Origin: Janibacter corallicola NBRC 107790
Lineage (GTDB): Bacteria; Actinomycetota; Actinomycetes; Actinomycetales; Dermatophilaceae
Direction of reading: 5' to 3'
NCBI RefSeq assembly: GCF_001570965.1
Contig: NZ_BCSR01000007.1
Location: 48,561 to 112,560, forward strand
Length of the DNA stretch: 64,000 nucleotides
In this document: one piece after another, positions 7,697-16,656 of the stretch
Layout: each line of letters opens with the position of its first letter
Numbering within the stretch: the stretch's first letter is position 1
Made by a program: the position numbers and the translations under genes
The notes under the pieces: model-generated
Seen by the model: the letters and a program-made list of their open reading frames with translations, nothing else
What the model was told of the DNA's origin: nothing
Database searches by the model: none

Positions 7697-9813
7697 CAGG
7701 CGGCGCTCCTTCGGGGGCTGGTGCGGTCGGTGACGATCTCGACGAGGCCGCTCGCGGCGACCTGCTCGAGGGGGATGTGCTCGGCGCCCATGCGCGCAGC
7801 GAGGTCGGCGGCCAGCCCCATGCGGAAGCGGCCGGACTCGCAGTCGACGAGGACGGTCTCCGCGGTGTGGCCCCAGGCATCGGCGATGGCCTGCGCGCGG
7901 GCGAGGGCGTCCGGTCCCGCGGTCGCCCGGCCGTCCGTGACGAGGACGACGAGGGCGCGCTGGTTGCGGTCGCGGATGCGTTCTCTCGCAACGACCCTGG
8001 CGACCTCGGTCAGCCCCTCGGCCAGTGGGGTGCGGCCACCGTGGGGCAGCTCCGCCAGCCGCGCGGCGGCGGCGTCGACGGATGAGGTCGGTGGGAGCGC
8101 GATCTCGGCCCCCTGACCGCGGAAGGTGACCAGACCGACCCGGTCACGGCGCTGGTAGGCATCGAGCAGCAGCGACAGGACGGCCGTCTTGACCTCCCCC
8201 ATGCGCTTGCGGGCGGCCATCGACCCCGAGGCGTCGACGGCGAGCAGCACGAGGTTGGACTCCCGCCCGCGGGTGACCGAGTGCCGCAGGTCGGCGGGGG
8301 CGATCCGTCGGTCGGGGTCCAGACCGGAGGCCCGTCGGGCAGCGCCGGCACGAAGGGTGCCGGTCACGTGGATCGGGGCACCGCCCGGCTCGCGGCCGGC
8401 CGGGTGGATGCCGATGGTGCGTCCGCGGGGGCTGAGCGCGGGCGAGCGCCGACCGCTCGGCCCGGCGCCCACCCCGGCCAGCTCGAGGCGGCGGGTGCGG
8501 TACGGCGTGGTGGCGCTGGCCGTGGCCTCGGGCGCCGCTCCGGCGCCGGTCGCTGGCGTCGGGTCCTCTTCGGGTGCTGGTGGGTCGGCGGGGTCCCGGT
8601 CTGCCTGGTCCGACGGACCCTGCGGAGGTGGCTCGGCGGAGCCGTCCTCGGGTGATCCACCTGACGGGTCAGGACCGGAGGAGTCCCCACCCTGGTCCTC
8701 GGAGCCGTCCTCGTCGGAGCCGTCCTCGTCGGAGCCGCCGTCGTCGTCGGAGCCGCCGCCGGGCGGGTCGTCGTCCGGGTCCTCCTCGTCGAGCAACGCG
8801 TCGAGCAGGTCCTCGTCGAGGCCCGGCGCATCGAAGGGGTTGCGCCGCCGCCGGTGCGGCAGCGCCAGCAGCGCCGCTGCCCGGATGTCCTCCCGCAGCA
8901 CCTCCGCCCCGCCCCGCCAGGCGGCGTGGGCCACGGCCGTCCGGGCGGTGACGATGTCGGCCCTCATGCCGTCGACGTCGAAACCGGCGCACACCCGGGT
9001 GATCGTGCGCAGCGCCCGGTCGTCCAGCTCCACCTGCGGCAGCAGCTCGCGGGCGGCGGCGATGCGTGCGGTGAGCACGGCCTCCTGGTCGGCGAATCGC
9101 TGCGCCAACCCGACCGGGTCGGCGTCGGCCTCGAGGCGCCGTCGCACCACCTCGGCCCGCTCGTGGGGGTCCCGGCTGGCGGCCACGTGCACGGTCAGGC
9201 CGAAGCGGTCGAGCAGCTGCGGACGCAGCTCGCCCTCCTCGGGGTTCATCGTCCCGACGAGGGTGATCCGCGCCGGGTGGGAGATCGAGAGGCCGTCCCG
9301 CTCGACGCTGTTGCGGCCCATGGCCGCCGCGTCGAGGAGCACGTCGACGAGGTGGTCCTGCAGGAGGTTGACCTCGTCGACGTAGAGGATGCCCCGGTGG
9401 GCCTCCGCCAGCAGCCCCGGCTGGTAGGCGGTCTCGCCGTCGCCGAGCGCCTTGCGCAGGTCGAGCGAGCCGACGACCCGGTCCTCCGTGGCGCCGACCG
9501 GCAGCTCGACGAGCCGGGCCGGACGCGTCGCGGGCGAACCGGTGTGGGGTGCGTCGGGGCAGCCCTCGGCACGGTCGGGGTCGCAGCCGAAGCGGCACCC
9601 GGGGCTCACCCGCTGGTCGGGCAGCACCGCGGCCAGCGCGCGCACGGCGGTGGACTTCGCGGTGCCCTTCTCGCCGCGGACGAGCACGCCGCCGATGCCG
9701 GGGGAGATGGCGCTCAGCAGCAGCGCGCTCGTCAGGTCATCGGCGCCGACGAGGGCCGTGAAGGGCAGGGCAGGAGTGGTGGTGGCCGCCGTTGCGGCGG
9801 TGGGGACGCTCAT
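7696..9813 (-). CDS. ChlI-ChlD type AAA+/von Willebrand A chelatase subunit (cobaltochelatase partner of CobN)
   Basis: A 705-residue fusion of a magnesium-chelatase ChlI-like AAA+ ATPase and a ChlD-like subunit. The Walker A motif GEKGTAKST is at about 47-55 and Walker B ILYVDEVNLL at 142-151. A long acidic Asp/Glu/Ser/Pro linker spans about 333-440, and a von Willebrand A domain has the MIDAS motif DASGSM at 527-532. Such proteins act with CobN to insert cobalt into hydrogenobyrinic acid a,c-diamide in place of CobS/CobT. The ATG at 9813 is preferred over an upstream codon because an AGGAGG ribosome-binding site lies just ahead of it and because upstream sequence is the cobalamin riboswitch. 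It heads the seven-gene operon, while cobN is under the other riboswitch. Confidence 0.88.
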   Translation of the reverse strand: MSVPTAATAATTTPALPFTALVGADDLTSALLLSAISPGIGGVLVRGEKGTAKSTAVRALAAVLPDQRVSPGCRFGCDPDRAEGCPDAPHTGSPATRPARLVELPVGATEDRVVGSLDLRKALGDGETAYQPGLLAEAHRGILYVDEVNLLQDHLVDVLLDAAAMGRNSVERDGLSISHPARITLVGTMNPEEGELRPQLLDRFGLTVHVAASRDPHERAEVVRRRLEADADPVGLAQRFADQEAVLTARIAAARELLPQVELDDRALRTITRVCAGFDVDGMRADIVTARTAVAHAAWRGGAEVLREDIRAAALLALPHRRRRNPFDAPGLDEDLLDALLDEEDPDDDPPGGGSDDDGGSDEDGSDEDGSEDQGGDSSGPDPSGGSPEDGSAEPPPQGPSDQADRDPADPPAPEEDPTPATGAGAAPEATASATTPYRTRRLELAGVGAGPSGRRSPALSPRGRTIGIHPAGREPGGAPIHVTGTLRAGAARRASGLDPDRRIAPADLRHSVTRGRESNLVLLAVDASGSMAARKRMGEVKTAVLSLLLDAYQRRDRVGLVTFRGQGAEIALPPTSSVDAAAARLAELPHGGRTPLAEGLTEVARVVARERIRDRNQRALVVLVTDGRATAGPDALARAQAIADAWGHTAETVLVDCESGRFRMGLAADLAARMGAEHIPLEQVAASGLVEIVTDRTSPRRSAA

Positions 9814-9834
9814 CTCGTGCCTCCTGGCGAGTGT

Positions 9835-9980
9835 CCGCGCTCGCCGTCGGTGACATCGGTGCGGGTTCGCACCGACGGACACGGCCGATGTCCTGGCTCG
9901 CGACGACTCGTCGCTCACAGTGGCGGGACCGCTCCGGATTCGCACCGGAATTCCTCAGCCCGTGTCGAGGGTCAGCATGC
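9835..9980 (-). ncRNA. Cobalamin riboswitch ahead of the chelatase-cobO-cobBC-cobA-cobS-cobU-cobD operon
   Basis: Read on the minus strand, the element has the conserved core CCGGTGCGAATCCGG, GGTCCCGCCACTGT and the B12-box-like GAGCCAGGACAT, in the standard order for the adenosylcobalamin riboswitch. The peripheral arm between them is the hairpin GCGACGAGTCGTCGC (9900-9914). A further hairpin, TCGGTGCGAACCCGCACCGA, lies between the core and the AGGAGG ribosome-binding site of the chelatase gene. No U-tract terminator is evident, so control of translation initiation is more likely; that is inference. Boundaries are approximate. Confidence 0.9.
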
Positions 9981-9997
9981 CACACCGCCCGTGGGCC

Positions 9998-10003
9998 TAG
10001 TCT
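9998..10003 (+). promoter_or_regulatory. Probable -10 element of a leaderless cobL transcript
   Basis: TAGTCT lies eight bases before the cobL GTG. There is no Shine-Dalgarno sequence in between, so transcription probably begins at the start codon. Confidence 0.5.
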
Positions 10004-10011
10004 TGGCGTCC

Positions 10012-11247
10012 GTGATCGACGTCGTGGGTATCGGGGACGACGGCTGGGCCGGCCTGGACGAAGGGAGGCGCGGCTTCGTCGGCGCGGCGCGCACCCTCAT
10101 CGGGGGCCGGCGGCACCTGACGATGGCGGCCGGGCACGTCGGCGAGGACGTGCGCCTCCTCCCGTGGCCGAGCCCGCTGCGCGAGGGGCTCCCGGCGCTG
10201 TTGGAGCAGGCCGGGGACGAGGGCGTCGTCGTCCTCGCGAGCGGCGACCCCCTTCGCTCCGGGGTCGCGACGACGCTGGTCGACCTGCTCGGCCCGGACG
10301 CCGTCCGGGTCCACCCGGCGGTGGCCGCGGACACCCTCGCCCGCGCCCGTCAGGGGTGGTCGGCCGAGGAGACCACGGTCGTCACCGCGGTCGGGCGCGA
10401 CCTGCGGTCGATCCGTCCCCACCTGGCGCCCGGTGCCCGCCTCGTCGTGCTCTGCTCCGACGGTCACGGCCCCCATGAGCTCGCGACCATCCTCACCGAG
10501 AGCGGCTGGGGCGCAACGCTGCTCACCGCACGATGGCACCTCGGCGGTCCCGAGGAGGGAGCGCGCGCCGACCGGGCGGACCACTTCACCGACGAGACGC
10601 CGGACCTCGTGGTGTGCTGCCTCGAGGTCAACGCCGACCACCCGGCCGCGGTCGCCACGACGGCCGGCCCGACCCCGGGACGTCCCGAGGACTTCATCGA
10701 CCACGACGGCCAGCTGACCAAGCGGGACCTGCGCGCCTCCGCCCTCGCCCGGCTGCGGCCCACCCCCGGCGCCCACCTGTGGGACCTCGGCGCCGGCAAC
10801 GGGTCCGTCGCGCTCGAGTGGTGTCTCGCGGCCGAGCGGGCCACCGCCACCTGCGTCGAGCGGGACGGCACGAGGGCGTGGCGCATCCGCGAGAACGCGG
10901 CCGCCCTCGGCCTCGCAGCCCGCGTCGAGGTGCTCGAGGGCGACACGACCGGCACCGACCTGCGCCGCCTGGCCACTCCTGACGCGGTCTTCGTCGGAGG
11001 TGGTCTGACCGGCGACGTGCTCGAGGCGACCTGGTCCTCCCTCCGCCCCGGTGGTCGCCTCGTGGCGCACGCGGTGACACTGGAGGGGGAGGCCGCGCTC
11101 GCAGCCGCCCGCGGCAGCACCGGGGGGGAGCTGACCCGGCTCGCCGTCGAGCGGGCCGTGCCCCTCGGGAGGTATCTCTCCTGGACCCCCGCCCGCGCAG
11201 TCGTCCAGCTCGCCGCCATCCGACCCACCGAACCGGGAGCAGCATGA
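10012..11247 (+). CDS. cobL: Precorrin-6Y C5,15-methyltransferase (decarboxylating) CobL
   Basis: Two-domain enzyme (CbiE plus CbiT) that methylates C5 and C15 and decarboxylates the ring C acetate of precorrin-6B to give precorrin-8X. The N-terminal tetrapyrrole methylase begins DVVGIGDDGW and has the GDPLRSG segment. The C-terminal Rossmann methyltransferase has LWDLGAGNGSVALEW near residue 260 and a VFVGGGL strand. The GTG at 10012 is chosen because family members begin at this position relative to VVGIG; 411 residues is normal. An in-frame GTG seven codons upstream is possible. It is coupled to cobM by an ATGA overlap. The unit is divergent from the riboswitch operon and shows no riboswitch of its own. 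Confidence 0.93.
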   Translation: MIDVVGIGDDGWAGLDEGRRGFVGAARTLIGGRRHLTMAAGHVGEDVRLLPWPSPLREGLPALLEQAGDEGVVVLASGDPLRSGVATTLVDLLGPDAVRVHPAVAADTLARARQGWSAEETTVVTAVGRDLRSIRPHLAPGARLVVLCSDGHGPHELATILTESGWGATLLTARWHLGGPEEGARADRADHFTDETPDLVVCCLEVNADHPAAVATTAGPTPGRPEDFIDHDGQLTKRDLRASALARLRPTPGAHLWDLGAGNGSVALEWCLAAERATATCVERDGTRAWRIRENAAALGLAARVEVLEGDTTGTDLRRLATPDAVFVGGGLTGDVLEATWSSLRPGGRLVAHAVTLEGEAALAAARGSTGGELTRLAVERAVPLGRYLSWTPARAVVQLAAIRPTEPGAA

Positions 11248-12017
11248 CCGTCCACTTCATCGGCGCCGGCCCCGGCGCCGCCGACCTGCTCACCGTGCGC
11301 GCCACGCGGCTGCTCGCCGCCAGCCCGGTCTGCCTCTACGCCGGCACCTACCTGGACGCCGACGTCCTCGAGCACTGCCCCGAGGGTGTGCGACTGGTCG
11401 ACACCCAGGGCCTCGACCTGGCCGCCATCACCGCCGAGTGCGTCGCTGCCCACGAGCGCGGCGAGGACGTCGCCCGGCTGTGCTCCGGCGACCCGAGCGT
11501 CTACTCCGCGATCGCCGAGCAGGCCCGCCGGCTCGATGCGGCGGGTGTGCCGTGGGACGTCACACCGGGGGTGGCGGCCTACGCGGCGACCGCCGCACGG
11601 CTCGGGCGCGAGCTGACCGTGCCCGAGGTCGCCCAGTCCGTCGTGCTCACCCGCGCCCAGCGGGACTCGACGGCGATGCCGTCGGGGGAGTCGCTGGAGA
11701 ATTTCGCCGCGACCGGCGCCACGCTCGTGCTGCACCTGGCGATCCGCCGCACCCGCGAGCTCGCCGAGCGCCTGGCGGAGCACTACGGCGCCGACTGCCC
11801 CGTCGCCGTCGCCTACCGCGTCGAGCAGCCCGAGGAGATCCTCCTGCGCGGCACGCTCGCCGACATCGCCGAGCAGGTCGAGGCCCACGACCTGCGGCAG
11901 GCCGCGATCATCGTCGTCGGCTGGGCGCTCCGGGCGGAGGATTTCGTCGAGTCCCACCTCTACTCGTGCCGCCGGGTCGCAGCGCTCGATGCCACTCAGG
12001 GACCACCCTCGGCGTAG
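11244..12017 (+). CDS. cobM: Precorrin-4 C11-methyltransferase CobM
   Basis: SAM-dependent methylase that acts at C11 of precorrin-4 to give precorrin-5. The 257-residue protein starts MTVHFIGAGPGAADLLT and contains the diagnostic SPVCLYAGTYLD and RLCSGDPSVYSAI segments, followed by TPGVAAYAATAARLGRELT. The ATG overlaps the cobL stop by four bases. Its 3' end overlaps the convergent DHFR-like gene by 22 bases. The next enzyme, CobF, is encoded 11 kb away next to cobQ. Confidence 0.94.
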   Translation: MTVHFIGAGPGAADLLTVRATRLLAASPVCLYAGTYLDADVLEHCPEGVRLVDTQGLDLAAITAECVAAHERGEDVARLCSGDPSVYSAIAEQARRLDAAGVPWDVTPGVAAYAATAARLGRELTVPEVAQSVVLTRAQRDSTAMPSGESLENFAATGATLVLHLAIRRTRELAERLAEHYGADCPVAVAYRVEQPEEILLRGTLADIAEQVEAHDLRQAAIIVVGWALRAEDFVESHLYSCRRVAALDATQGPPSA

Positions 12018-12619
12018 ACCTCGGCCGCGCCGTCCACGTCCCCGTCGCGCCGCGGCTCCGGCCCGACCACGTCGAAGAGCATCGCGGTGAACTGACCGTC
12101 GCGCTCGATCCGCTCACGGTGCAGCCGCAGCCGGCGGGGGAGGAGCGGCTTGCCCGCGCCGAGGGTCACGGGGTTGAGGTGGACCCAGACTTTGTCGAGC
12201 AGGCCGACGTCGGCGAACTGCCCGGCGAGGTCACCGCCACCGACGACCCAGAGATCCTTGCCCGCGGCCGCCTCGGTCATCACCGCGTGCAGGTCGCGCA
12301 CGTCTCCGGCGAAGGCCCGCACCCCGTCCGGCAGGTCGAGGTCGCGGTGGGTGACGACCCACGACGGCTGCTCGTAGGGCCAGACGAAGTCCTGCCCGTC
12401 GGCCGTCAGCTCGCGGTGGACCCACGCGTAGGTGCTGGCCCCGCACACGAGGGCCCCGACGGTCGGGAGGAACTGGTCGAAGTCCAGGCTCTCCCCGTCG
12501 CCGTACCGGCCCTGCGGGTCCGTGTCGTGGCCGGGCGTCGCGAAGAGCCAGGAGAGGCTCTCCCCGTCGTCGGCGATGTAGCCGTCGAGGCTCGTCGCGG
12601 TGCAGTAGATCGTCGCCAT
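11996..12619 (-). CDS. Dihydrofolate reductase-family (RibD C-terminal-like) protein
   Basis: A 207-residue protein of the RibD C-terminal/dihydrofolate reductase fold. The N-terminus ATIYCTATSLDGYIAD and the later DLWVVGGGDLAGQF are typical of this group, which bind NADPH; substrates of stand-alone members are mostly unknown. The ATG at 12619 matches the usual start of the first beta strand; an upstream extension is possible but lacks a conserved feature. It is a single gene, convergent with cobM. There is no evidence that it belongs to cobalamin synthesis. Confidence 0.8.
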   Translation of the reverse strand: MATIYCTATSLDGYIADDGESLSWLFATPGHDTDPQGRYGDGESLDFDQFLPTVGALVCGASTYAWVHRELTADGQDFVWPYEQPSWVVTHRDLDLPDGVRAFAGDVRDLHAVMTEAAAGKDLWVVGGGDLAGQFADVGLLDKVWVHLNPVTLGAGKPLLPRRLRLHRERIERDGQFTAMLFDVVGPEPRRDGDVDGAAEVYAEGGP

Positions 12620-12708
12620 GGGCCCAGCGTGCCAGCGGGTGCCGACAGCGGTCACGCGTCGGGTTACCCTTCGGTAGCACGTTTCGTCACCTGTCGAAGG
12701 ACCGCCTC

Positions 12709-13266
12709 ATGAACCGTTCCGCGCGCGTCGTCTGGACCGCCCTGACCGCACGCCGCCGCGGCCGCGTCGGCACCGGTGACGTGGCCGTGCTCCCGCTGCG
12801 GGTGCTGCCCAACGACATCGACTTCGCCGGGCACATGAACAACGGCGTCTACCTCACGATGGCCGACCTGGGACGTATCGACCTGGCCTTCCGCTCCGGG
12901 TGGGTCCCGCGGCAGGTGCGCCACCGCGTCGCACCCGTCGTCATGCAGGAGACGATCACCTTCCGCACCTCGCTCCAGCCGTTGCAGGCCTATGAGCTGC
13001 ACACCCACCTCGTCGGGTGGGACCGGATCAGCATCTTCTACGAGCAGCGGTTCGTCGTCGATGGCCAGGTCTGCGCCCAGGCCATGGTGCGCACGCGCTT
13101 CCTGCAGCGCGGCAGGGGAGTCGACACCGAGCGGCTGTGGGAGATGCTGCGTATCGACCCACCCCCGAGCAGCGTGCCCGAGTGGGCGAAGGGGTGGGGA
13201 GAGGGGACGCGGCTGCCTTCGCCCCGCGCGGACGCACCTGCGGACCCGGCTCCCTTCTGGCGCTGA
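12709..13266 (+). CDS. Hotdog-fold acyl-CoA thioesterase-like protein
   Basis: A 185-residue protein with the 4-hydroxybenzoyl-CoA thioesterase-like signature NDIDFAGHMNNGVYLTMADLGR near residue 35 (the Asp/His/Asn-rich active-site strand), followed by MQETITFRTSL and FYEQRFVVDGQ. These features place it in the THEM6/YbgC-like hotdog group, which hydrolyses acyl-CoA or acyl-ACP esters; the true substrate is unknown. A possible -10 element TACCCT lies about 40 bases upstream. The gene is alone between the DHFR-like gene and cobIJ and is probably unrelated to the cob genes. Confidence 0.82.
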   Translation: MNRSARVVWTALTARRRGRVGTGDVAVLPLRVLPNDIDFAGHMNNGVYLTMADLGRIDLAFRSGWVPRQVRHRVAPVVMQETITFRTSLQPLQAYELHTHLVGWDRISIFYEQRFVVDGQVCAQAMVRTRFLQRGRGVDTERLWEMLRIDPPPSSVPEWAKGWGEGTRLPSPRADAPADPAPFWR

Positions 13267-13287
13267 GCCGCGGGAGCTCGGACGGAC

Positions 13288-14847
13288 TCAGCCGACCGAC
13301 CGCGGCGTCCAGACCCAGCCGTCGTCGGTGACCCGGGTGCTCGAGGCGCCGATGACGACGAGGCAGCCCATGTCGACCGACTCCACGTCCAGCTCGCCGA
13401 GCGTGGTGACGACGACGGACTCCTCTGCCCGGCCGACGTGCCGGGCGACGACGACGAGCCGGTCAGGTCCGACCGCGTCGACGAGGAGGTCACGCGCCCG
13501 GCCGAGGGTCTCGGGGCGCGAGCGGGAGCGCGGGTTGTAGAGCGCGACGACGACGTCGCGGGTGACCAGGGCGGTGAGCCGGTCGGCGAGGACCTCCCAG
13601 GGCTTGAGGTTGTCGGAGAGGTTGACCAGGGCGTGGTCGCCGCCGAGCACCGCGCCGACGAGGGCGCTGGCGGCGTGAGCGGCGGTCACCCCGGGCAGCA
13701 CCCGCACGGGTACCTCCGCGTAGCCGGGGTCGTCGACGAGCGCGGCCTTCCGGGACTCGAAGAGCGCCGTCGCCATCCCGAAGACCCCCGCGTCGCCGCC
13801 CGAGACGAGTGCGACGTCCTCACCGCCGCGCGCCAGGTCGAGCGCGAGGCGCCCCCGGTCCAGCTCGACGGTGTTGCCGGAGGAGTGGCGGGTCAGGCCC
13901 TCGCGCTGCGGCACCCGCGCGACGTAGGGCGCGTAGCCGACGACGTGTCCGACCCGGCCGAGGACCTCGCGGGCCTCGGCCGTGAGCCAGCGCTCCGGCC
14001 CCGGGCCCAGCCCGACGACGTGGACCGTGCCGACCGACGAAGGGGGCGGGACCTCCCCTTCGTCGGTGGTCGCCGTGAGCCGGGCGAAGTCCGCCGCCCG
14101 CCCCGCGGCGTCGTCGCGCAGCCCGAGCCCGGGCACGACGACGAGCGACATGTACGGCACGCGGCCCTCGTCGACCTCGGCCGCTGGCAAGACGAGCTGT
14201 GATGTGCCGGAGGCGCGTTCGACGTACACGGCACGCTCCAACATGCCGGCCTGCCGGAGTGCCTCGCGCACGCCGGCGAAGGTGCGGCCGAGCTTCATGA
14301 TGATCGCCGCGTCGGTGTCGGCGAGGCGCCGGGCGAGCTCGGGGGCGGCCAGCGTGCCCGGCAGCACGGTGAGCGTGTCCTCGTGCCGGCACAGCCCGGT
14401 CGCGACGGCCGCGGTGGCCGCCGACAGCGAGGTGATGCCGGGCACGACCTCGGTGGGGTAGCGGGGGCTGAGCCGGTCGTGGACGTACATGAAGGACCCG
14501 AAGAAGAGCGGGTCGCCGACGGCGAGCACGACGACGGTCCGGCCAGCGGCGAGGTGGGCCTCCAGCCGCTGCGAGCACTCGTCGTAGAAGTCGGCCAGCG
14601 CCCCGTAGTACCCGCGCGGGTGGTCGGTGAAGCCGGTCGTCACGGGGTAGCGCAGCTCCTCCTCGAGGACCCCGTCGGGGATGAGGTCGGCGGCGACCGA
14701 GCGCGCCATCGACTGTTTGCCGGTGCCCGCGTGGTAGGCGACGACGTCGGCCTCGCCGATGATCCGGGCGGCCTTGAGCGTGACGAGCTCCGGGTCCCCG
14801 GGTCCGACGCCCACACCGTAGAAGCGCCCGATCGCGTTGTCGCTCAT
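13288..14847 (-). CDS. cobIJ: Fused precorrin-2 C20-methyltransferase / precorrin-3B C17-methyltransferase CobIJ
   Basis: A 519-residue fusion of two tetrapyrrole methylases. CobI (about 1-250) begins GRFYGVGVGPGDPELVTLKA and includes VLAVGDPLFFGSFMYV and the PGITSLSAA segment. CobJ (about 270-519) includes GTVHVVGLGPGPERWLT, VGYAPYV, ALVSGGDAGVFGMA and ALYNPRSRSRPE. CobI converts precorrin-2 to precorrin-3A; CobJ contracts the ring of precorrin-3B to precorrin-4. The same fusion is known from mycobacteria. The ATG at 14847 overlaps the cobH stop by four bases. In the CobJ half a 10-bp inverted repeat of the genome-wide CGAAGGGG motif is present (14036-14064). Confidence 0.94.
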   Translation of the reverse strand: MSDNAIGRFYGVGVGPGDPELVTLKAARIIGEADVVAYHAGTGKQSMARSVAADLIPDGVLEEELRYPVTTGFTDHPRGYYGALADFYDECSQRLEAHLAAGRTVVVLAVGDPLFFGSFMYVHDRLSPRYPTEVVPGITSLSAATAAVATGLCRHEDTLTVLPGTLAAPELARRLADTDAAIIMKLGRTFAGVREALRQAGMLERAVYVERASGTSQLVLPAAEVDEGRVPYMSLVVVPGLGLRDDAAGRAADFARLTATTDEGEVPPPSSVGTVHVVGLGPGPERWLTAEAREVLGRVGHVVGYAPYVARVPQREGLTRHSSGNTVELDRGRLALDLARGGEDVALVSGGDAGVFGMATALFESRKAALVDDPGYAEVPVRVLPGVTAAHAASALVGAVLGGDHALVNLSDNLKPWEVLADRLTALVTRDVVVALYNPRSRSRPETLGRARDLLVDAVGPDRLVVVARHVGRAEESVVVTTLGELDVESVDMGCLVVIGASSTRVTDDGWVWTPRSVG

Positions 14848-15512
14848 GCCAGCTCGTCCCGGTTGGCGAGGGCGTTGATCGTCGCGGCGGCCATCGCGGA
14901 CCCGCCCCGGCGGCCGTGGACGAGCACCCACGGCACCGGGCCCCCGGGCAGGTCGTGCTCGGCGAGGGCGATCTTGGACTCCGCCGACCCGACGAAGCCG
15001 ACGGGCATGCCGATGATGGCCGCGGGCCGTGGCGCGCCGTCGTGGAGCATCTCGAGCAGGTGGAAGAGCGCCGTCGGGGCATTGCCGATCGCGACGACCG
15101 CGCCCTCGAGCCGGTCGGTCCACAGGGACGCCGCGGCCGCGGCGCGGGTCGTGCCCCACTCACGGGCCAGGTCCGGCACGGAAGTCTCGCGCAGCGTGCA
15201 GACCACCTCGTTGTCGGCCGGCAGCCGCCGCCGGGTGACCCCCTTCGCGAGCATGTTGCTGTCGGTGAGGATCGGTGCTCCCGCGACCAGTGCGGCGTGG
15301 GCCGCCCGGGCCACGTCGGGGTGCCCGGCGATCTCGCTCGTGATCGCGACGTCTCCGGCGGCGTGGATGATCCGCACCGCGGCACCGCGCAGGTCGGCAG
15401 GCAGGCCGGAGAGGTCCGCCTCGTCACGGATCGTGGCGAAGGAGCGGCGGTAGATCTCCTGCCCGTCGGTGACGTAGTCATACCGTCGGGGCGGCTGGCG
15501 CAGTTCGGTCAT
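14844..15512 (-). CDS. cobH: Precorrin-8X methylmutase CobH
   Basis: Moves the methyl group from C11 to C12 of precorrin-8X, giving hydrogenobyrinic acid. The 222-residue protein carries the conserved VRIIHAAGDV segment with the catalytic His at about residue 50, DSNMLAKGVTRRRL, and the C-terminal GMPVGFVGSAESK motif. The ATG at 15512 overlaps the cobG stop by four bases. It is the middle gene of cobG-cobH-cobIJ. Confidence 0.95.
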   Translation of the reverse strand: MTELRQPPRRYDYVTDGQEIYRRSFATIRDEADLSGLPADLRGAAVRIIHAAGDVAITSEIAGHPDVARAAHAALVAGAPILTDSNMLAKGVTRRRLPADNEVVCTLRETSVPDLAREWGTTRAAAAASLWTDRLEGAVVAIGNAPTALFHLLEMLHDGAPRPAAIIGMPVGFVGSAESKIALAEHDLPGGPVPWVLVHGRRGGSAMAAATINALANRDELA

Positions 15513-16648
15513 GCGTCCTCTTCGAGTGGGGAGCGTTGCGCGGCGACGATGTCCGCGACGGAGGTCGGGTTGAGCGCGGTGGCGTGCGAGCGGGCGGGGT
15601 GGCCGCAGGAGCGGTCGCAGCCGATGACGTGGACCGGCGGTCCGGCCGGGTCGACGAAGGGGGCCGCGGCCCGCGCGAGTTCCCGCGTGGGGGTGGCGGT
15701 GCGTCCGCACGAGGGCGCCCCGGCGCACGCGGTCAGCACGGTCCACGGCGCATCGGGGGTCGTGACGAGCCCGGCGTCCGCCAGCTCCTCGGCCCGGTCG
15801 GCACCCCCACCCACGACGACCGACCGCCACGGTGTGATCCGGAGAGGGGCGTTGACGTGGACCGCACCGAGGGCGGCCGCCATCGTCGGCGTCAGCAGAC
15901 CGAGCGGGACGAGGGCGACGAGGTCCTCGCCGACCGGACCCGGGACGGGCGGGCCGGGGGCGCCCACCGCGAAGGGGGCGCCCCCGGGCAGCAGTCCCGA
16001 CCGGCCGGTCTCGGGCAGGTCGCGCACGTTCCAGGTCCGCTCGTCGGTGCGGGCGGCGAGGAAGCGCCGGGCGACGTCCAGCGCCGCCTCGGGTGCCTCC
16101 TCGCGGGCGACGGTGGCGGCGCGGCCGTCGACGAGGATGCGGGCGGTGCCGTCGAGGCTCGAATTTTGCCCCTCGGGCAGCGGATCGGCGACGATCGCCA
16201 CGTCCCACGGCTCCGCGAGCACCGGCCCGCCGGGGGCGGCGACGGCGAGCAGGAAGCGCCCCGGCAGCCCGGCGAGCCCGGGGTCGGCGAGCAGGGCCCG
16301 GTCGAGCTCGCGCACGAGGTGATCGAGCCCGGGCCGCGGATCGGCGACGATGTTGCGGGCCTTGTCGTGCTCACCGGAGGGGACGAGCCCCAGGCGGTCG
16401 ATCGCGGCGACGAGCTCGCGGGGCAGCGGGTCGGGCAGGCCACGCAGCTGCAGGCTCCCGCGGGAGGTCAGCGTGACGTCTGGATTACCGGAACGCGCTG
16501 CGAGGGAGGAGATCTCGGTCAGCACCCGCGGCTCCACCCGCCCCCCGGGGAGACGCAGGCGCACCATCGCCCCGTCCGCAGAGACGAAGGGGGCCAGCAG
16601 TCCCGGGCAGCGATCGGCACCGCTGCGGCGCTGTGGTGGGGTGCTCAC
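15509..16648 (-). CDS. cobG: Precorrin-3B synthase CobG
   Basis: Oxygen-dependent monooxygenase of the aerobic route that converts precorrin-3A to precorrin-3B. The 379-residue protein belongs to the nitrite/sulfite reductase-like family: two ferredoxin-like half domains and the [4Fe-4S] ligands CAGAPSC (Cys-X5-Cys) and CDRSC (Cys-X3-Cys) near the C-terminus. The presence of CobG marks this as the aerobic, late cobalt pathway. The start is GTG at 16648, eight bases downstream (in its own direction) of a TATGCT -10 element. The much longer open frame across cobN on this strand is a composition artefact. Confidence 0.93.
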   Translation of the reverse strand: MSTPPQRRSGADRCPGLLAPFVSADGAMVRLRLPGGRVEPRVLTEISSLAARSGNPDVTLTSRGSLQLRGLPDPLPRELVAAIDRLGLVPSGEHDKARNIVADPRPGLDHLVRELDRALLADPGLAGLPGRFLLAVAAPGGPVLAEPWDVAIVADPLPEGQNSSLDGTARILVDGRAATVAREEAPEAALDVARRFLAARTDERTWNVRDLPETGRSGLLPGGAPFAVGAPGPPVPGPVGEDLVALVPLGLLTPTMAAALGAVHVNAPLRITPWRSVVVGGGADRAEELADAGLVTTPDAPWTVLTACAGAPSCGRTATPTRELARAAAPFVDPAGPPVHVIGCDRSCGHPARSHATALNPTSVADIVAAQRSPLEEDA

Positions 16649-16656
16649 GCGGCCGC

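Noticed and set aside
15655..16593. Motif copies in cobG as evidence of recent insertion of a mobile repeat
   Set aside because: The three copies lie in frame within conserved protein sequence with no flanking duplication, so they are base-level variants, not inserted elements.
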